DNA of 34,997 nucleotides from Ignatzschineria sp. F8392 (GTDB lineage Bacteria > Pseudomonadota > Gammaproteobacteria > Cardiobacteriales > Wohlfahrtiimonadaceae), in assembly GCF_002252045.1 (NCBI RefSeq), contig NZ_NEFF01000009.1, forward strand, positions 1 to 34,997, given 5' to 3'. This document shows, one piece after another, positions 1 to 8,973 of this stretch; positions within the stretch are counted from its first letter, which is position 1, and every line of letters begins with the position of its first letter. Under the pieces are notes generated by a model. That model had not been told where the DNA came from, made no database searches, and saw only the letters and a program-made list of their open reading frames with translations. The position numbers and the translations under genes were made by a program.

Positions 1-837
1 TCACGCCGGTGAACGATGCACCGGAAGCAGATGCTGATCAAGGCTTTACTATCGATGAAGATACGGAGAAAGAGGGGAAGATCATCGCGACTGATATCGA
101 TGGTGATGATTTAACCTATACCGTGGCTGAACAGCCTAAGAATGGGACGTTAGAGTTAACTCCAGAAACGGGTCAGTATACCTATAAACCTCATCCAGAT
201 TTCAATGGCGATGATAGCTTTAAAGTGACTGTTTCAGATGGTCAAGGTGGTGAAGTGACGGTTGAAGTTCCGATCACAATCACGCCGGTGAACGATGCAC
301 CGGAAGCAGATGCTGATCAAGGCTTTACTATCGATGAAGATACGGAGAAAGAGGGGAAGATCATCGCGACTGATATCGATGGTGATGATTTAACCTATAC
401 CGTGGCTGAACAGCCTAAGAATGGGACGTTAGAGTTAACTCCAGAAACGGGTCAGTATACCTATAAACCTCATCCAGATTTCAATGGCGATGATAGCTTT
501 AAAGTGACTGTTTCAGATGGTCAAGGTGGTGAAGTGACGGTTGAAGTTCCGATCACAATCACGCCGGTGAACGATGCACCGGAAGCAGATGCTGATCAAG
601 GCTTTACTATCGATGAAGATACGGAGAAAGAGGGGAAGATCATCGCGACTGATATCGATGGTGATGATTTAACCTATACCGTGGCTGAACAGCCTAAGAA
701 TGGGACGTTAGAGTTAACTCCAGAAACGGGTCAGTATACCTATAAACCTCATCCAGATTTCAATGGCGATGATAGCTTTAAAGTGACTGTTTCAGATGGT
801 CAAGGTGGTGAAGTAACGGTTGAAGTTCCGATCACAA
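1..837 (+). repeat. Three near-identical 279-bp tandem repeats inside the adhesin gene
   Basis: Units start at bases 1, 280 and 559, a period of 279 bp or 93 codons. The copies look identical by eye except for a few third-position changes near the end of the third unit (gaagtaacgg for gaagtgacgg, then cacaccggtgaatgatgcg). The array begins at the window edge, so more copies may lie upstream. Each unit encodes one VCBS/cadherin-like domain. Confidence 0.95.
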
Positions 838-3800
838 TCACACCGGTGAATGATGCGCCAGAAATTATTGATGCAGAAACCACCGTCGGCCAAAGCCTTG
901 CTTCCGGTACTGAGTTATACGATGTTAATGACAAGAATACTGGAAAAGACGTTGATGTTGATGGCGATAAGATTACCTATGAGATCATCTCAGGTAATGA
1001 TGAAGGACTCTTTGTTATCGATCCTGAAACAGGAAAGATAACGCTTGCTGATGGCAAGACCTTAAATAGCGAAGATGCTCCTGAAGGAGGTTATCAGCTC
1101 GAGGTTAAAGCTACAGACGATACAGAAGAGAAGCTGTCTGGAGAGGGCATTATTACGATTCTTGTTGATGGTGACTCAAGTAAGATTACAACCTCAATCA
1201 ATAATAAAGGATTGATTGAAGGTGAGACAATGAAGGTCGCGAAAGGACCTGTGAAGTTAGTTATTACAGGAATCGATAAAAATGGTGAGTCTGTTGTTAT
1301 CGAACGTGATGCTGAGTTAACTCTTACCGGGAATGAGGGACAATATAGTTATCAAATTGTTGAAAGTGATGGCTTTGCTGAAGGCTCTGAAATTAGTGTT
1401 GAAGCAAGTGTTGTCGATATCGAAGGTAAAGATATTTATGCCTATGATTATCTCCCTGGATTTATCGATGAAGAGAATCCTGGTCTAGATATTTTAGAGC
1501 CAGAAATCACGATTGATGAAGTTGGCTCAAATGGTAAAGTTATTTGGACTCAGCCAAAGGAAGGTGATTCTTCTACTTCAGAAAAAGCAGAATTTGTTGT
1601 TTCAGGAAGTGCTACGGGTGTAGAAGAGGGGCAAACGGTAACGATTACTTTCTTAAATACGAAAGATGGATCTCCAGTTACGCTTGAAACAGAAGTTGTA
1701 GATGGTCAATGGAATATTACGGTTTCTGCAGAAGATGCTGCGAAATTGCTTGATGGTTCAGTATCTGCTGTCGTGAAAGATCGCGCAGGGAATGAGAGTG
1801 AACCTGCTGAAAAAACATATAGTGTTGACGCACCGACTGCGAATGTCACTGGTTACTATGATGATATCGATAGTGTGCAAAATACAGTTACAGATGTAGG
1901 ACGTGTGGCTGAGGGGATAGAGATCTCAAGTAAGGCTTCTACAGAATTAGCTTTCTCTGAAGGCTCATATTTCACCCATGCTAATGGGCAAGAATTGGAT
2001 GGTACGATCGAGATTGAAGGTGAGTATGGTCTCTTTACATTGGGTAGCGATGGGGAGTGGACCTATAAACTCAATAGTGATGCGGCTGTATCTGAAGCGC
2101 TTATTGCTTCAAGAGGGCCTTTAACTGAAATCTTCCAGTTCCAAGATGACTCAGGTAAGCGTTATGAAGTTAAAGTCTCAATTAATGATAATCGTTTAGA
2201 AGATGGGGAAGTTGTTGCAATTTCAGCGACTACCGCATCTCTATTAGATGAGCCGGAACTTGTTGAGAGCGATGGTAATGAGTTTGTGATCTATAGTAAT
2301 GACTCATTAGGTGAGATTGAAGGAAAAGCAGCAAAAGGTGTAGAGACTGTTCGTATCTATATTAATAAGCAACATGCTGCAGATGATAGCGAAATGGATA
2401 GCTTAGGTTATCCACAGTACTTTGAAGTAGCAGTTGATGAAGATGGATATTGGAAGCTTGATGAAGCTACTCTTGAAAAGGCATTACAGACCACTTGGTG
2501 GGCAGACCAGCTTCGTAATGACAATATCTATCTTCAAGTAAGAGCTGTCGATCCTACTACAGGTAAAGTCGGTGAGGTTTCTGAGAAATATACATTTGTT
2601 GTGGATACGGTGGCACCCCAAGCAACCTTTGTGCAGTATGATGCTGAGGAAGGTAATGTAACCGCGTTGATTAGTGGTGACCCAACCTATGTTTATCATG
2701 CACAAACGGGTGATAAGGTAACGGTAACCTATATCGACACAAATGGTGAAAAGCAGACTGTAGAAGGCAAGGTTGGTGAGATTTATAAGGAAAGAAAGCA
2801 ATATCTTGCTATCAAGGTACCTGTTGGTAAGGAGAATATTGATGAGTCGACAGAGTTTAAGGTCTATGTAACAGATAAGGCTGGAAATATCGGTGTTAAC
2901 AATGATTCACAAGATGATCCAACCGTTATCCAATTGCCAACTCCAAAAATTGATCAATATCTCGATTATGTTGACACAGGGGATCTCAATGTTGAGATTA
3001 TTGAGAATGGTGGTTACACCAATGATCCTTCAGGAGAAATTAGCGGTACTGTCGTTATCAATGCTGAACAGATGAATATTGTCGGTTCTGTGCGTGTTTT
3101 CGCTTATAGAGCAGCTGAGAAATATATCGAAATAGATGTTAAGGATTTAGTCCCTGTACCGGGAGCGAAGGATACCTATCGTTTTACCACAAAGAAAGAG
3201 GATCTTGGTAAGTTAACAACGACAGGTATGTTTGCTGAAGGGGAAGTAACACTAGAAGCAGCTGTTTTTGATAAGAGTGGTGAGCAGAAAGGCGATAACT
3301 CTCCGAAGTTTATCTTTACTGTAGATATGGCTGTGCCAACTATCGAGATTACTGAGATTGCAGGTGGTGATGACACCTTAACAGATACAGAGAAAGAAGA
3401 TGGTTTGACCATTAAAGGAACTACGCCTAAAAATGCTCAAGTAGGTAATAAAGTCACTATTACAATTGGTGAGAAGAGTTATGAAACAACCGTTAAGGAA
3501 GGATTCGTTTGGGAATTAAATCTTTCAAGCGAAGAGGCTAAGACCTTTGTTGATCCCGATTACGAGGTTACAGCTCAGGTTATTGATTTTGCTGGTAATA
3601 AGTCAGCAGAAGTTTCAGCGGAGATGAAGACGAACAAAGCACCTACTGCGACGACAACCCCAATTGTTGCAGATGAAGATACTGATCTTTCTGCGGTATG
3701 GCAGTATGTCAGAGCAAAGGACCCTGAAGGTGAGAGAGAGTTAACCTATGAACTTGTTGAGGGTACTTTAGATCCTAAAGTAGGGACTATTAGTGATATT

Positions 3801-5417
3801 TATTCATCAGGATATTTCATATTTAATCCTGCTAAGGATTGGTCGGGAAAGACCAGCTTCCAGATTAAGGTGACCGATAGTTTCGGTAATAGTACGATTG
3901 TAGAGCAAGAAGTGATCATTAACCCTGTTGCAGATAAACCTTTAGTAACAGAAGGAGATATGGGTTTTGATGTGACTGAACTTACTCTGAACAAGTATGT
4001 TTGGAACAATATTGGTGGGCGTACTGATGGTGTCGAAATAATAGGAGGGAAAAAGTATAATTTTAATGATACGTCAACACCACAATACCCATATGGGCAA
4101 GGTGCAGGAAATGGTATTAATCCAGATGTTCTCGTGAATGGTATTGATGCATTATTTAAACATAGGCAGCCTAATCATGTAGAGGCGACAACGAGCCTGA
4201 CATCTCCTGGTTGGGATGACCCTAATGCTAAAAAGAATGGAGTTCCAACATATGGTGCAGTTTATATCACGGGATTCGTTTATTTAGAAGCGGGTAAGAC
4301 TTATAAGTATGTGGGTTCTGCTGATGATACCGGGATGATTGTAATTGGTGATGTCTCACAACAGTATGTGAGCTGGGCTGGAGTTGGTGCCGGAGTACAG
4401 CAGCAAATATTTGAGGTAACTGAATCAGGATTTTATACCTTTGATTTTTATGTTTATAACCAAAGGGGCGATGGAAACTATAACTTCAAGGTGACCGAAG
4501 AGGATGGTAGCGATGTGAAGTACTATCCTTCTAAAGAGGCAATTGCAAAAGAGTTGCCGGACTTTGTTCAGTTAGATAGTCATCTTAATGATCCAGACGG
4601 TAATGGTCGTGGCTTCTATAGTATGAAGTATGGTTATAAAGGCTCTGAAACAGATCAAATTAACTTAAGTAAGATTCAAGCTTCTTTAACAGATAGAGAT
4701 GGCTCAGAATTCTTAACGATGAAGTTAACAGGATTAGTAGAGGGAGCTGAGTTAACCTATACTGTTACCCATATGAATGGTGATACTGAAGTTAGAACTG
4801 CTCTTGCTGGATCTGATGGCACTATTACAGTTGTCGGAGAGTCTGGAGAATTAGACTTCAAAGATCTTGTCTTAGTAATGCCTAAAGAAGCGGAGCTTGG
4901 TGATTATAAGGTCTCTGTAACTGTTACGGCGACAGAGAAGGCCAATGGTGATAGTAGTGAGAGTAGTTATGACTTTACTTTGGAGGTATTGCCGCCTAGT
5001 CGTGAGATTATCGCAACTGAAGGGGATGATCTGATCAGTACCGGAACAACGGGTAATGACACCTTAATTTACGATCTTCTTGTAAAAGCAGATAGTAAAG
5101 GTGGGCATGGTGTTGATACTTGGGTTGATTTCCATGTAGGTAATCCTTCTTCTGATGATAACGCGGATATGATTAAGTTCAAATCTGGCTTCTTTGAGGG
5201 GTTAACGTCTCAAGATCTTCTATATCAAGATAGTGATAAAGTTAGTAAGTTTATCAATATTGAGTACGATGAAGAGGAGAAAACAGCAACACTCTTTGTT
5301 GATCGAGATGGTGGTAGAACAACCCATGAGCCGGAGCCATTACTGATTTTAACGAATCAACAGAATGAGATTACGTTAGAAGAGTTGTTGCAGAATAATC
5401 AGATCATTATCGGCTAG
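1..5417 (+). CDS. Giant type I-secreted adhesin (BapA/LapA-like), C-terminal part, 5' truncated by window
   Basis: The reading frame is open from the first complete codon at base 3, so the visible start is only the window edge; about 1800 C-terminal residues are present. Three 93-residue VCBS/cadherin-like units (NDAP...DIDGDDLTY...FNGDDSF...VSDGQGG) come first. They are followed by a classical cadherin-like domain (about residues 280-385 of the visible part), several bacterial Ig-like domains of the large-adhesin type (motifs such as VKDRAGNESEPAEKTYSVDA), another cadherin-like unit near nt 3640-3940, and a PA14-like module near nt 3950-4530 (SADDTGMIVIG). The end, nt about 5000-5417, matches the type I secretion C-terminal target of the VCA0849 subclass: GNDTLIYDLL, DTWVDFHVGN, DRDGG and a final NNQIIIG. 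Canonical GGxGxD nonapeptide arrays are almost absent. The family is exported by an ABC transporter/MFP/TolC system and mediates surface attachment or biofilm; no secretion genes are in the window. Confidence 0.9.
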   Translation, partial: TPVNDAPEADADQGFTIDEDTEKEGKIIATDIDGDDLTYTVAEQPKNGTLELTPETGQYTYKPHPDFNGDDSFKVTVSDGQGGEVTVEVPITITPVNDAPEADADQGFTIDEDTEKEGKIIATDIDGDDLTYTVAEQPKNGTLELTPETGQYTYKPHPDFNGDDSFKVTVSDGQGGEVTVEVPITITPVNDAPEADADQGFTIDEDTEKEGKIIATDIDGDDLTYTVAEQPKNGTLELTPETGQYTYKPHPDFNGDDSFKVTVSDGQGGEVTVEVPITITPVNDAPEIIDAETTVGQSLASGTELYDVNDKNTGKDVDVDGDKITYEIISGNDEGLFVIDPETGKITLADGKTLNSEDAPEGGYQLEVKATDDTEEKLSGEGIITILVDGDSSKITTSINNKGLIEGETMKVAKGPVKLVITGIDKNGESVVIERDAELTLTGNEGQYSYQIVESDGFAEGSEISVEASVVDIEGKDIYAYDYLPGFIDEENPGLDILEPEITIDEVGSNGKVIWTQPKEGDSSTSEKAEFVVSGSATGVEEGQTVTITFLNTKDGSPVTLETEVVDGQWNITVSAEDAAKLLDGSVSAVVKDRAGNESEPAEKTYSVDAPTANVTGYYDDIDSVQNTVTDVGRVAEGIEISSKASTELAFSEGSYFTHANGQELDGTIEIEGEYGLFTLGSDGEWTYKLNSDAAVSEALIASRGPLTEIFQFQDDSGKRYEVKVSINDNRLEDGEVVAISATTASLLDEPELVESDGNEFVIYSNDSLGEIEGKAAKGVETVRIYINKQHAADDSEMDSLGYPQYFEVAVDEDGYWKLDEATLEKALQTTWWADQLRNDNIYLQVRAVDPTTGKVGEVSEKYTFVVDTVAPQATFVQYDAEEGNVTALISGDPTYVYHAQTGDKVTVTYIDTNGEKQTVEGKVGEIYKERKQYLAIKVPVGKENIDESTEFKVYVTDKAGNIGVNNDSQDDPTVIQLPTPKIDQYLDYVDTGDLNVEIIENGGYTNDPSGEISGTVVINAEQMNIVGSVRVFAYRAAEKYIEIDVKDLVPVPGAKDTYRFTTKKEDLGKLTTTGMFAEGEVTLEAAVFDKSGEQKGDNSPKFIFTVDMAVPTIEITEIAGGDDTLTDTEKEDGLTIKGTTPKNAQVGNKVTITIGEKSYETTVKEGFVWELNLSSEEAKTFVDPDYEVTAQVIDFAGNKSAEVSAEMKTNKAPTATTTPIVADEDTDLSAVWQYVRAKDPEGERELTYELVEGTLDPKVGTISDIYSSGYFIFNPAKDWSGKTSFQIKVTDSFGNSTIVEQEVIINPVADKPLVTEGDMGFDVTELTLNKYVWNNIGGRTDGVEIIGGKKYNFNDTSTPQYPYGQGAGNGINPDVLVNGIDALFKHRQPNHVEATTSLTSPGWDDPNAKKNGVPTYGAVYITGFVYLEAGKTYKYVGSADDTGMIVIGDVSQQYVSWAGVGAGVQQQIFEVTESGFYTFDFYVYNQRGDGNYNFKVTEEDGSDVKYYPSKEAIAKELPDFVQLDSHLNDPDGNGRGFYSMKYGYKGSETDQINLSKIQASLTDRDGSEFLTMKLTGLVEGAELTYTVTHMNGDTEVRTALAGSDGTITVVGESGELDFKDLVLVMPKEAELGDYKVSVTVTATEKANGDSSESSYDFTLEVLPPSREIIATEGDDLISTGTTGNDTLIYDLLVKADSKGGHGVDTWVDFHVGNPSSDDNADMIKFKSGFFEGLTSQDLLYQDSDKVSKFINIEYDEEEKTATLFVDRDGGRTTHEPEPLLILTNQQNEITLEELLQNNQIIIG

Positions 5418-5466
5418 ATGATCATTTTGAAGTCGATCTGATGAGACTTTAAATCTTCAGACTTAT

Positions 5467-5504
5467 AAAAAAATGCCTAGGAAGGAAGCTTCTTAGGCAT
5501 TTTT
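5467..5504 (+). terminator. Rho-independent terminator after the adhesin gene
   Basis: A run of A, then ATGCCTAGGAAG, a short loop, and CTTCTTAGGCAT followed by T-rich sequence. It forms a strong stem about 50 bases after the adhesin stop codon. The A-run/T-run symmetry means it may also stop transcription from the convergent PACE gene. Confidence 0.85.
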
Positions 5505-5587
5505 ATTGGTTTTATGGGGATTTATAGGTTTTACAGGGTGTTATGATGTGATATTAATCGGTCAAAGGCATGTTAATTCAGTGTCAA

Positions 5588-6049
5588 TTATTCACTCTTT
5601 TTTTGAACTCTTTTTTGTTGATATCGTTTAATCAGCCACTGCCGGCTCTTATCGTAGAGATAGTTGTAGAGATAGGTATAGAAGAGAAAGAAGATGAGTA
5701 ATCCGACTTCAATCATAAAGGCTTCTGTAAGCGAGACACTTAAAATATAAGCAAGCATCGGGATCGTAAAGAGAATGAGCGTTGCCTCAAAACTCAATGC
5801 ATGCAATATACGGATGGAAACGGGTCGTTCACCATTAACAAAAGGGAAGAGCTTATCAAATATCCAGTTGAAAACAATATTGAGAAGTAGTGCAGTAACG
5901 GAGATTAGTACGGAAACTATGCCCATAGCATCTATGGGTTTATGAAGAAGAAAGACTCCGATTAACATCGTAAAGAGAATCGCCAAAATCTCAAAGAGTA
6001 GGGCATGAAAAAAGCGTTCTTTCAGTGATCTTACTGTTGCAATAGTCAT
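5588..6049 (-). CDS. PACE-family multidrug efflux transporter (AceI-like)
   Basis: 153 residues with four predicted membrane segments arranged as two tandem BTP-type repeats. The first begins RFFHALLFE and contains NWIFDKLFP; the second begins RILHALSFE and ends YNYLYDKSRQ. The paired H-x3-FE signatures are diagnostic of the proteobacterial antimicrobial compound efflux (PACE) family, whose members export chlorhexidine and other cationic biocides by proton exchange. The Glu in each FE pair is the presumed proton/substrate site. Length and duplicated architecture are usual for the family. The gene is transcribed away from the adjacent two-component system, across a spacer of about 200 bp. The substrate cannot be told from sequence. 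Confidence 0.88.
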   Translation of the reverse strand: MTIATVRSLKERFFHALLFEILAILFTMLIGVFLLHKPIDAMGIVSVLISVTALLLNIVFNWIFDKLFPFVNGERPVSIRILHALSFEATLILFTIPMLAYILSVSLTEAFMIEVGLLIFFLFYTYLYNYLYDKSRQWLIKRYQQKRVQKKSE

Positions 6050-6187
6050 AATATAATATTTAGGGATTGAGCAAAGGCTCTATCTACCTACCTTCTACTA
6101 CTTTTCGTGAATGATCACTCCCTTGTATCACAAAAGTGTTTAATAAAATAGAGAAAAGGGAAAGAAAAACGCATACTAGAGCGAGGG

Positions 6188-6220
6188 CTTAAGATATTTT
6201 TAAGGCGATCACGCTAGGAT
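6188..6220 (+). promoter_or_regulatory. Direct-repeat operator and -10 for the two-component operon
   Basis: CTTAAG-ATATT-TTTAAG (6188-6204) is a direct repeat with an 11-bp period that fits the PmrA/QseB-type box YTTAAK-N5-YTTAAK. A -10-like TAGGAT lies at 6215-6220, 27 bp from the first base of the operator. The same layout with the same 27-bp distance occurs before ygiW at 8403. The placement, covering the -35 region, fits class II activation by the OmpR-family regulator encoded immediately downstream, that is, autoregulation. The function is inferred. Confidence 0.65.
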
Positions 6221-6245
6221 GCTAAAAGATACAGAGGAGTGCTTT

Positions 6246-6902
6246 ATGAAAATATTGCTTGTAGAAGATGATCGGTCATTAGGAGAGACTCTTCAAAAAT
6301 GGCTAGAGATGGATGGTTATGTGGTTGATTGGGTGATGGATGGAGTGAGTGCACAAAATGTTTTGATCGATACTTATGATTCTGTCCTATTAGATCGAGG
6401 GCTTCCCGGCGCTTCTGGAGATATTGTATTGAAGAAGTTGCGAGAGAAAGGGGAGTCGATCCCGATCATTATGATTACTGCGCAAGATAGTATTGCTGAT
6501 CGGATTGAAGGGTTAGATCTTGGTGCAGATGATTACTTAGTAAAACCTTTTGATCTAGAAGAGTTGAGTGCAAGAATTCGCGCACTCTCTCGGAGATCAG
6601 CTCGTAAATTGCAGACGCTCTTTGAGCATCGAGATGTTATTTTAGATCCTACAACAAAGAGTGTGACTCGAAATGGAGAGAGTATCTCTTTAACTGCTAA
6701 AGAGTATGCTGTGTTGCACACTTTAATGCAGAATCCTACACAAATTTTTACGCGAGAGCAGCTAGAAGATAAGTTATATGCTTGGGGAAATGAGGTGGAG
6801 AGTAATGCAATAGAGGTCCATATCCACCATCTGCGAAAAAAGCTCGGCAATGATTTTATTAAAACAAGACGTAATTTAGGTTACACGCTAGGTAGTGAAT
6901 GA
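6246..6902 (+). CDS. OmpR/PhoB-family response regulator, QseB/PmrA-like
   Basis: A receiver domain spans about residues 1-115: acidic pair E7/D8/D9, phospho-acceptor D50 in LLDRGLP, conserved Thr/Ser region MITAQDS and Lys in YLVKPF. A winged-helix DNA-binding domain follows (about 125-218), with SLTAKEYAVLHTL and a C-terminal TRRNLGYTL. I chose ATG 6246 over the in-frame ATG at 6219 for three reasons: MKILLVEDD is the family N-terminus, AGAGGAG lies 6 bases upstream, and the 6219 ATG would sit inside the proposed -10. The stop codon overlaps the histidine kinase start by 4 bp (ATGA), so translation is probably coupled. It would act as the DNA-binding partner of that kinase. Sequence alone does not separate QseB from PmrA/BasR; the operator type favours this clade in general. 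Confidence 0.92.
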   Translation: MKILLVEDDRSLGETLQKWLEMDGYVVDWVMDGVSAQNVLIDTYDSVLLDRGLPGASGDIVLKKLREKGESIPIIMITAQDSIADRIEGLDLGADDYLVKPFDLEELSARIRALSRRSARKLQTLFEHRDVILDPTTKSVTRNGESISLTAKEYAVLHTLMQNPTQIFTREQLEDKLYAWGNEVESNAIEVHIHHLRKKLGNDFIKTRRNLGYTLGSE

Positions 6903-8329
6903 GACGATTGAAGAATTTACAACAGTGGTGGCAACAGCGGCGAAAAGGGCAAAAGAGGCTCTACTCTCTTCGTGCAACATTGATGGCGAGTATCGTTGCT
7001 TCTACATTATTGGTTTCCGGTGTTAGTCTCTCTATTACGACCTACCTTAGCTGGGATCAGACAAAAGAGGTTCTAGATGAGGCATTAAAACGCTCCGCTC
7101 AGACCTTAGCGCAGTTAGCTTATCGTGAGAATTTAGGGGGCCGTCCTGTTAAGGGGCATATGGATTTAGAAGATAATGAGTTCTATTTCCAGATTATCAA
7201 TCAAGGTGTGGTGATTGCAAAGAGCAGCTCAGCACCTAATCGCCCCTTTATAGCAACGAGTGATCGTCGGGGGTATAAGGGCTTTAATACCATCAAGATT
7301 AAGGGCAAGGATTGGCGGGTTTTTCTCTTAAAGCCAAGGCATGCAAACTTTGAAGTGCAAGTTGCCCATGCGGTAGAGATGCGCTATCAATTTTTAGAGA
7401 AGTTGGCAAAGCAGCTGATTTTAGCGGGAGGAATAGTTTTGTTAATTTCACTTCTTATTAATGGGCTCTTTATCTATTTTGGCCTACGACCATTAACGGT
7501 AGTTTCACAACAGATTAAACGGATCTCCTCGAAGAGCTTAACGCCTATTGCAACCCACTCTCGTAGTAAAGAGATCGTTGCCATTGAAGATTCACTTAAT
7601 ATGTTGTTAACCAATTTAGAGACAGCCCGCCGGCATGAAAGACAATTTACCGCGGATGCTTCTCATGAGCTTCGGACTCCATTGAGTGCGATTCAGATGA
7701 AGTTACAACTCCTAAGACGTTTAAGACCAGAGTTGATCGCTGATTTAGCTCCGCTTCAACATGATATATCGCGCGCGACCCACTTAATTGAGCATCTCAT
7801 GTTATTAGCTCGATTAGATCCACTCTCTCCCGATGAAAATAGCGATCTATTAAAGCAGGAGTTACTCTTTTCAGTGCTCTTTTCTGACCTTAATGAGAGT
7901 TTTAAAGAGGAGGCTACGCGAAGGGGAATCGAGATTCACTTCCACGAAGAGAGAGTCTCGCTCTGTGCCAATTATGATCTACTCTATATTGCCCTTAAAA
8001 ATTTAATTAATAATGCCTTAAAGTACTCTCCAAGAGGGTCGAAGATAGAGGTCACTTCGGAAACAGTTTTTGTAAATGCTGCTAAAGGAGTATCCGAGAG
8101 AGCGATCATTAAGGTGAGGGATAATGGGCGAGGTGTCGAGCCAGAAGAGCTTGCTCGACTAGGTCAGCGCTTTTATCGCGTATTAGGAACTGATGAGATT
8201 GGGAGCGGCCTAGGACTATCGATTGTGAAGAAGATCGTGGAACTTCATCGCGGCGAGATGCATCTTCGCTCTAAGCCGGAGTTAGATGGTTTAGAGGTTT
8301 CGCTTATCTTTCCCGTAGAAAAGAGATAG
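6899..8329 (+). CDS. Sensor histidine kinase, QseC/PmrB-like
   Basis: 476 residues. A basic N-terminus leads into TM1 (about 24-50), a periplasmic sensor domain (about 51-170), TM2 (about 172-195, LILAGGIVLLISLLINGLF), a HAMP-like linker, a HisKA domain with the phosphorylatable H256 in DASHELRTPLSAIQ, and an ATP-binding domain. The latter has an N box (NLINNALKYSPRGS), a G1 box (VRDNGRGVEPEE), an F box (LGQRFYRV) and a G2 box (GSGLGLSIVKKIVE). It overlaps the regulator gene by 4 bp and is its cognate kinase. In enterobacteria qseBC sits beside ygiW; here a ygiW gene follows on the same strand, which supports a QseBC-like assignment. The ligand is unknown. Confidence 0.92.
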   Translation: MRRLKNLQQWWQQRRKGQKRLYSLRATLMASIVASTLLVSGVSLSITTYLSWDQTKEVLDEALKRSAQTLAQLAYRENLGGRPVKGHMDLEDNEFYFQIINQGVVIAKSSSAPNRPFIATSDRRGYKGFNTIKIKGKDWRVFLLKPRHANFEVQVAHAVEMRYQFLEKLAKQLILAGGIVLLISLLINGLFIYFGLRPLTVVSQQIKRISSKSLTPIATHSRSKEIVAIEDSLNMLLTNLETARRHERQFTADASHELRTPLSAIQMKLQLLRRLRPELIADLAPLQHDISRATHLIEHLMLLARLDPLSPDENSDLLKQELLFSVLFSDLNESFKEEATRRGIEIHFHEERVSLCANYDLLYIALKNLINNALKYSPRGSKIEVTSETVFVNAAKGVSERAIIKVRDNGRGVEPEELARLGQRFYRVLGTDEIGSGLGLSIVKKIVELHRGEMHLRSKPELDGLEVSLIFPVEKR

Positions 8330-8402
8330 TAACTTTAAGGGTAATCGATCACTTTTGTGATTGGTCTATTATTTTGAAGATTTTATCTAAAAATATTATC
8401 TT

Positions 8403-8435
8403 CTTAAGATTTAGTTAAGGTTAATTTGGTCTAAT
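8403..8435 (+). promoter_or_regulatory. Direct-repeat operator and -10 upstream of ygiW
   Basis: CTTAAG-ATTTA-GTTAAG (8403-8419), an 11-bp-period direct repeat, is followed by -10-like TCTAAT at 8430-8435. The operator start to -10 distance is 27 bp, exactly as at 6188. This suggests that the response regulator activates ygiW and perhaps the Lys-rich gene behind it. The leader to the ygiW start is about 115 bases. Confidence 0.65.
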
Positions 8436-8559
8436 AGTTCGTAGATAGAGAAGAGACTCTTAAGATTATCGAATTCTCTTGGTCAAGAAGAGAGGCAGAG
8501 GTCATTGATGAATCCCTTCTTTCCCTATTTTTAATCTCTACTTAAGAGAGGAGTATACA

Positions 8560-8952
8560 ATGCGAAAATTACTATTAGTATCGGCATTAATGTTAGGTTC
8601 ATCACTTGCTTTTGCTCAATTTACAGGACCCTTAACTGATAATGTACAGGCTGAAGTTGCCAACAAGTTAGAAAATGTGCTCTCTGTTGAGCAAGCGCGA
8701 CACCTTAAAGATGATACAAAAGTGATCCTTGAAGGAAAAATTGTAGAGCATTTAGGTGGTGATAAGTACCGCTTTAAAGATCAAAGTGGTGAAATCACTA
8801 TTGAGATCGATCATGATGATTGGAGAGGCGTGAAAGTCGGTCCTGAAGATACCGTCGTGATCTATGGTGAAGTGGATCATCACCGCCATAAACCAACCGA
8901 TATTGATGTTGATAGGGTTGTTAAAAAGAGTGGCGAAGTTGTTGCTGAATAA
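8560..8952 (+). CDS. ygiW: YgiW/BOF-family periplasmic OB-fold protein
   Basis: 130 residues, the usual length of YgiW. A signal peptide (basic MRK, hydrophobic core, cleavage after AFA) is followed by a bacterial OB-fold (BOF, PF04076) domain. Visible signatures are the N-terminal FTGPLTDN (family F-x-GP), VEQARHLKDDTKVILEGKIVEHLGGDKYRFKDQSGEITIEID, and DTVVIYGEVD near the end. BOF proteins are periplasmic, bind small ligands and are linked to stress tolerance (YgiW/VisP). The start is supported by GAGAGGAG upstream. The gene follows the histidine kinase by 230 bp and has its own operator-promoter, so it is probably a target of the two-component system rather than a simple operon member. Confidence 0.9.
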   Translation: MRKLLLVSALMLGSSLAFAQFTGPLTDNVQAEVANKLENVLSVEQARHLKDDTKVILEGKIVEHLGGDKYRFKDQSGEITIEIDHDDWRGVKVGPEDTVVIYGEVDHHRHKPTDIDVDRVVKKSGEVVAE

Positions 8953-8973
8953 CTAAATAGCCTGACTACCAAG

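Noticed and set aside
1-837. CRISPR-like array
   Set aside because: The repeats are 279 bp, contiguous, in frame and coding; there are no spacers.
2484-2801. Antisense open frame inside the adhesin gene
   Set aside because: It lies wholly opposite a clearly coding frame with family matches; no ribosome site or family signature of its own.
8507-8533. Eight-residue leader peptide (MNPFFPYF) in the ygiW leader
   Set aside because: The ribosome site is weak, no attenuator hairpin follows, and such a short frame occurs easily by chance.
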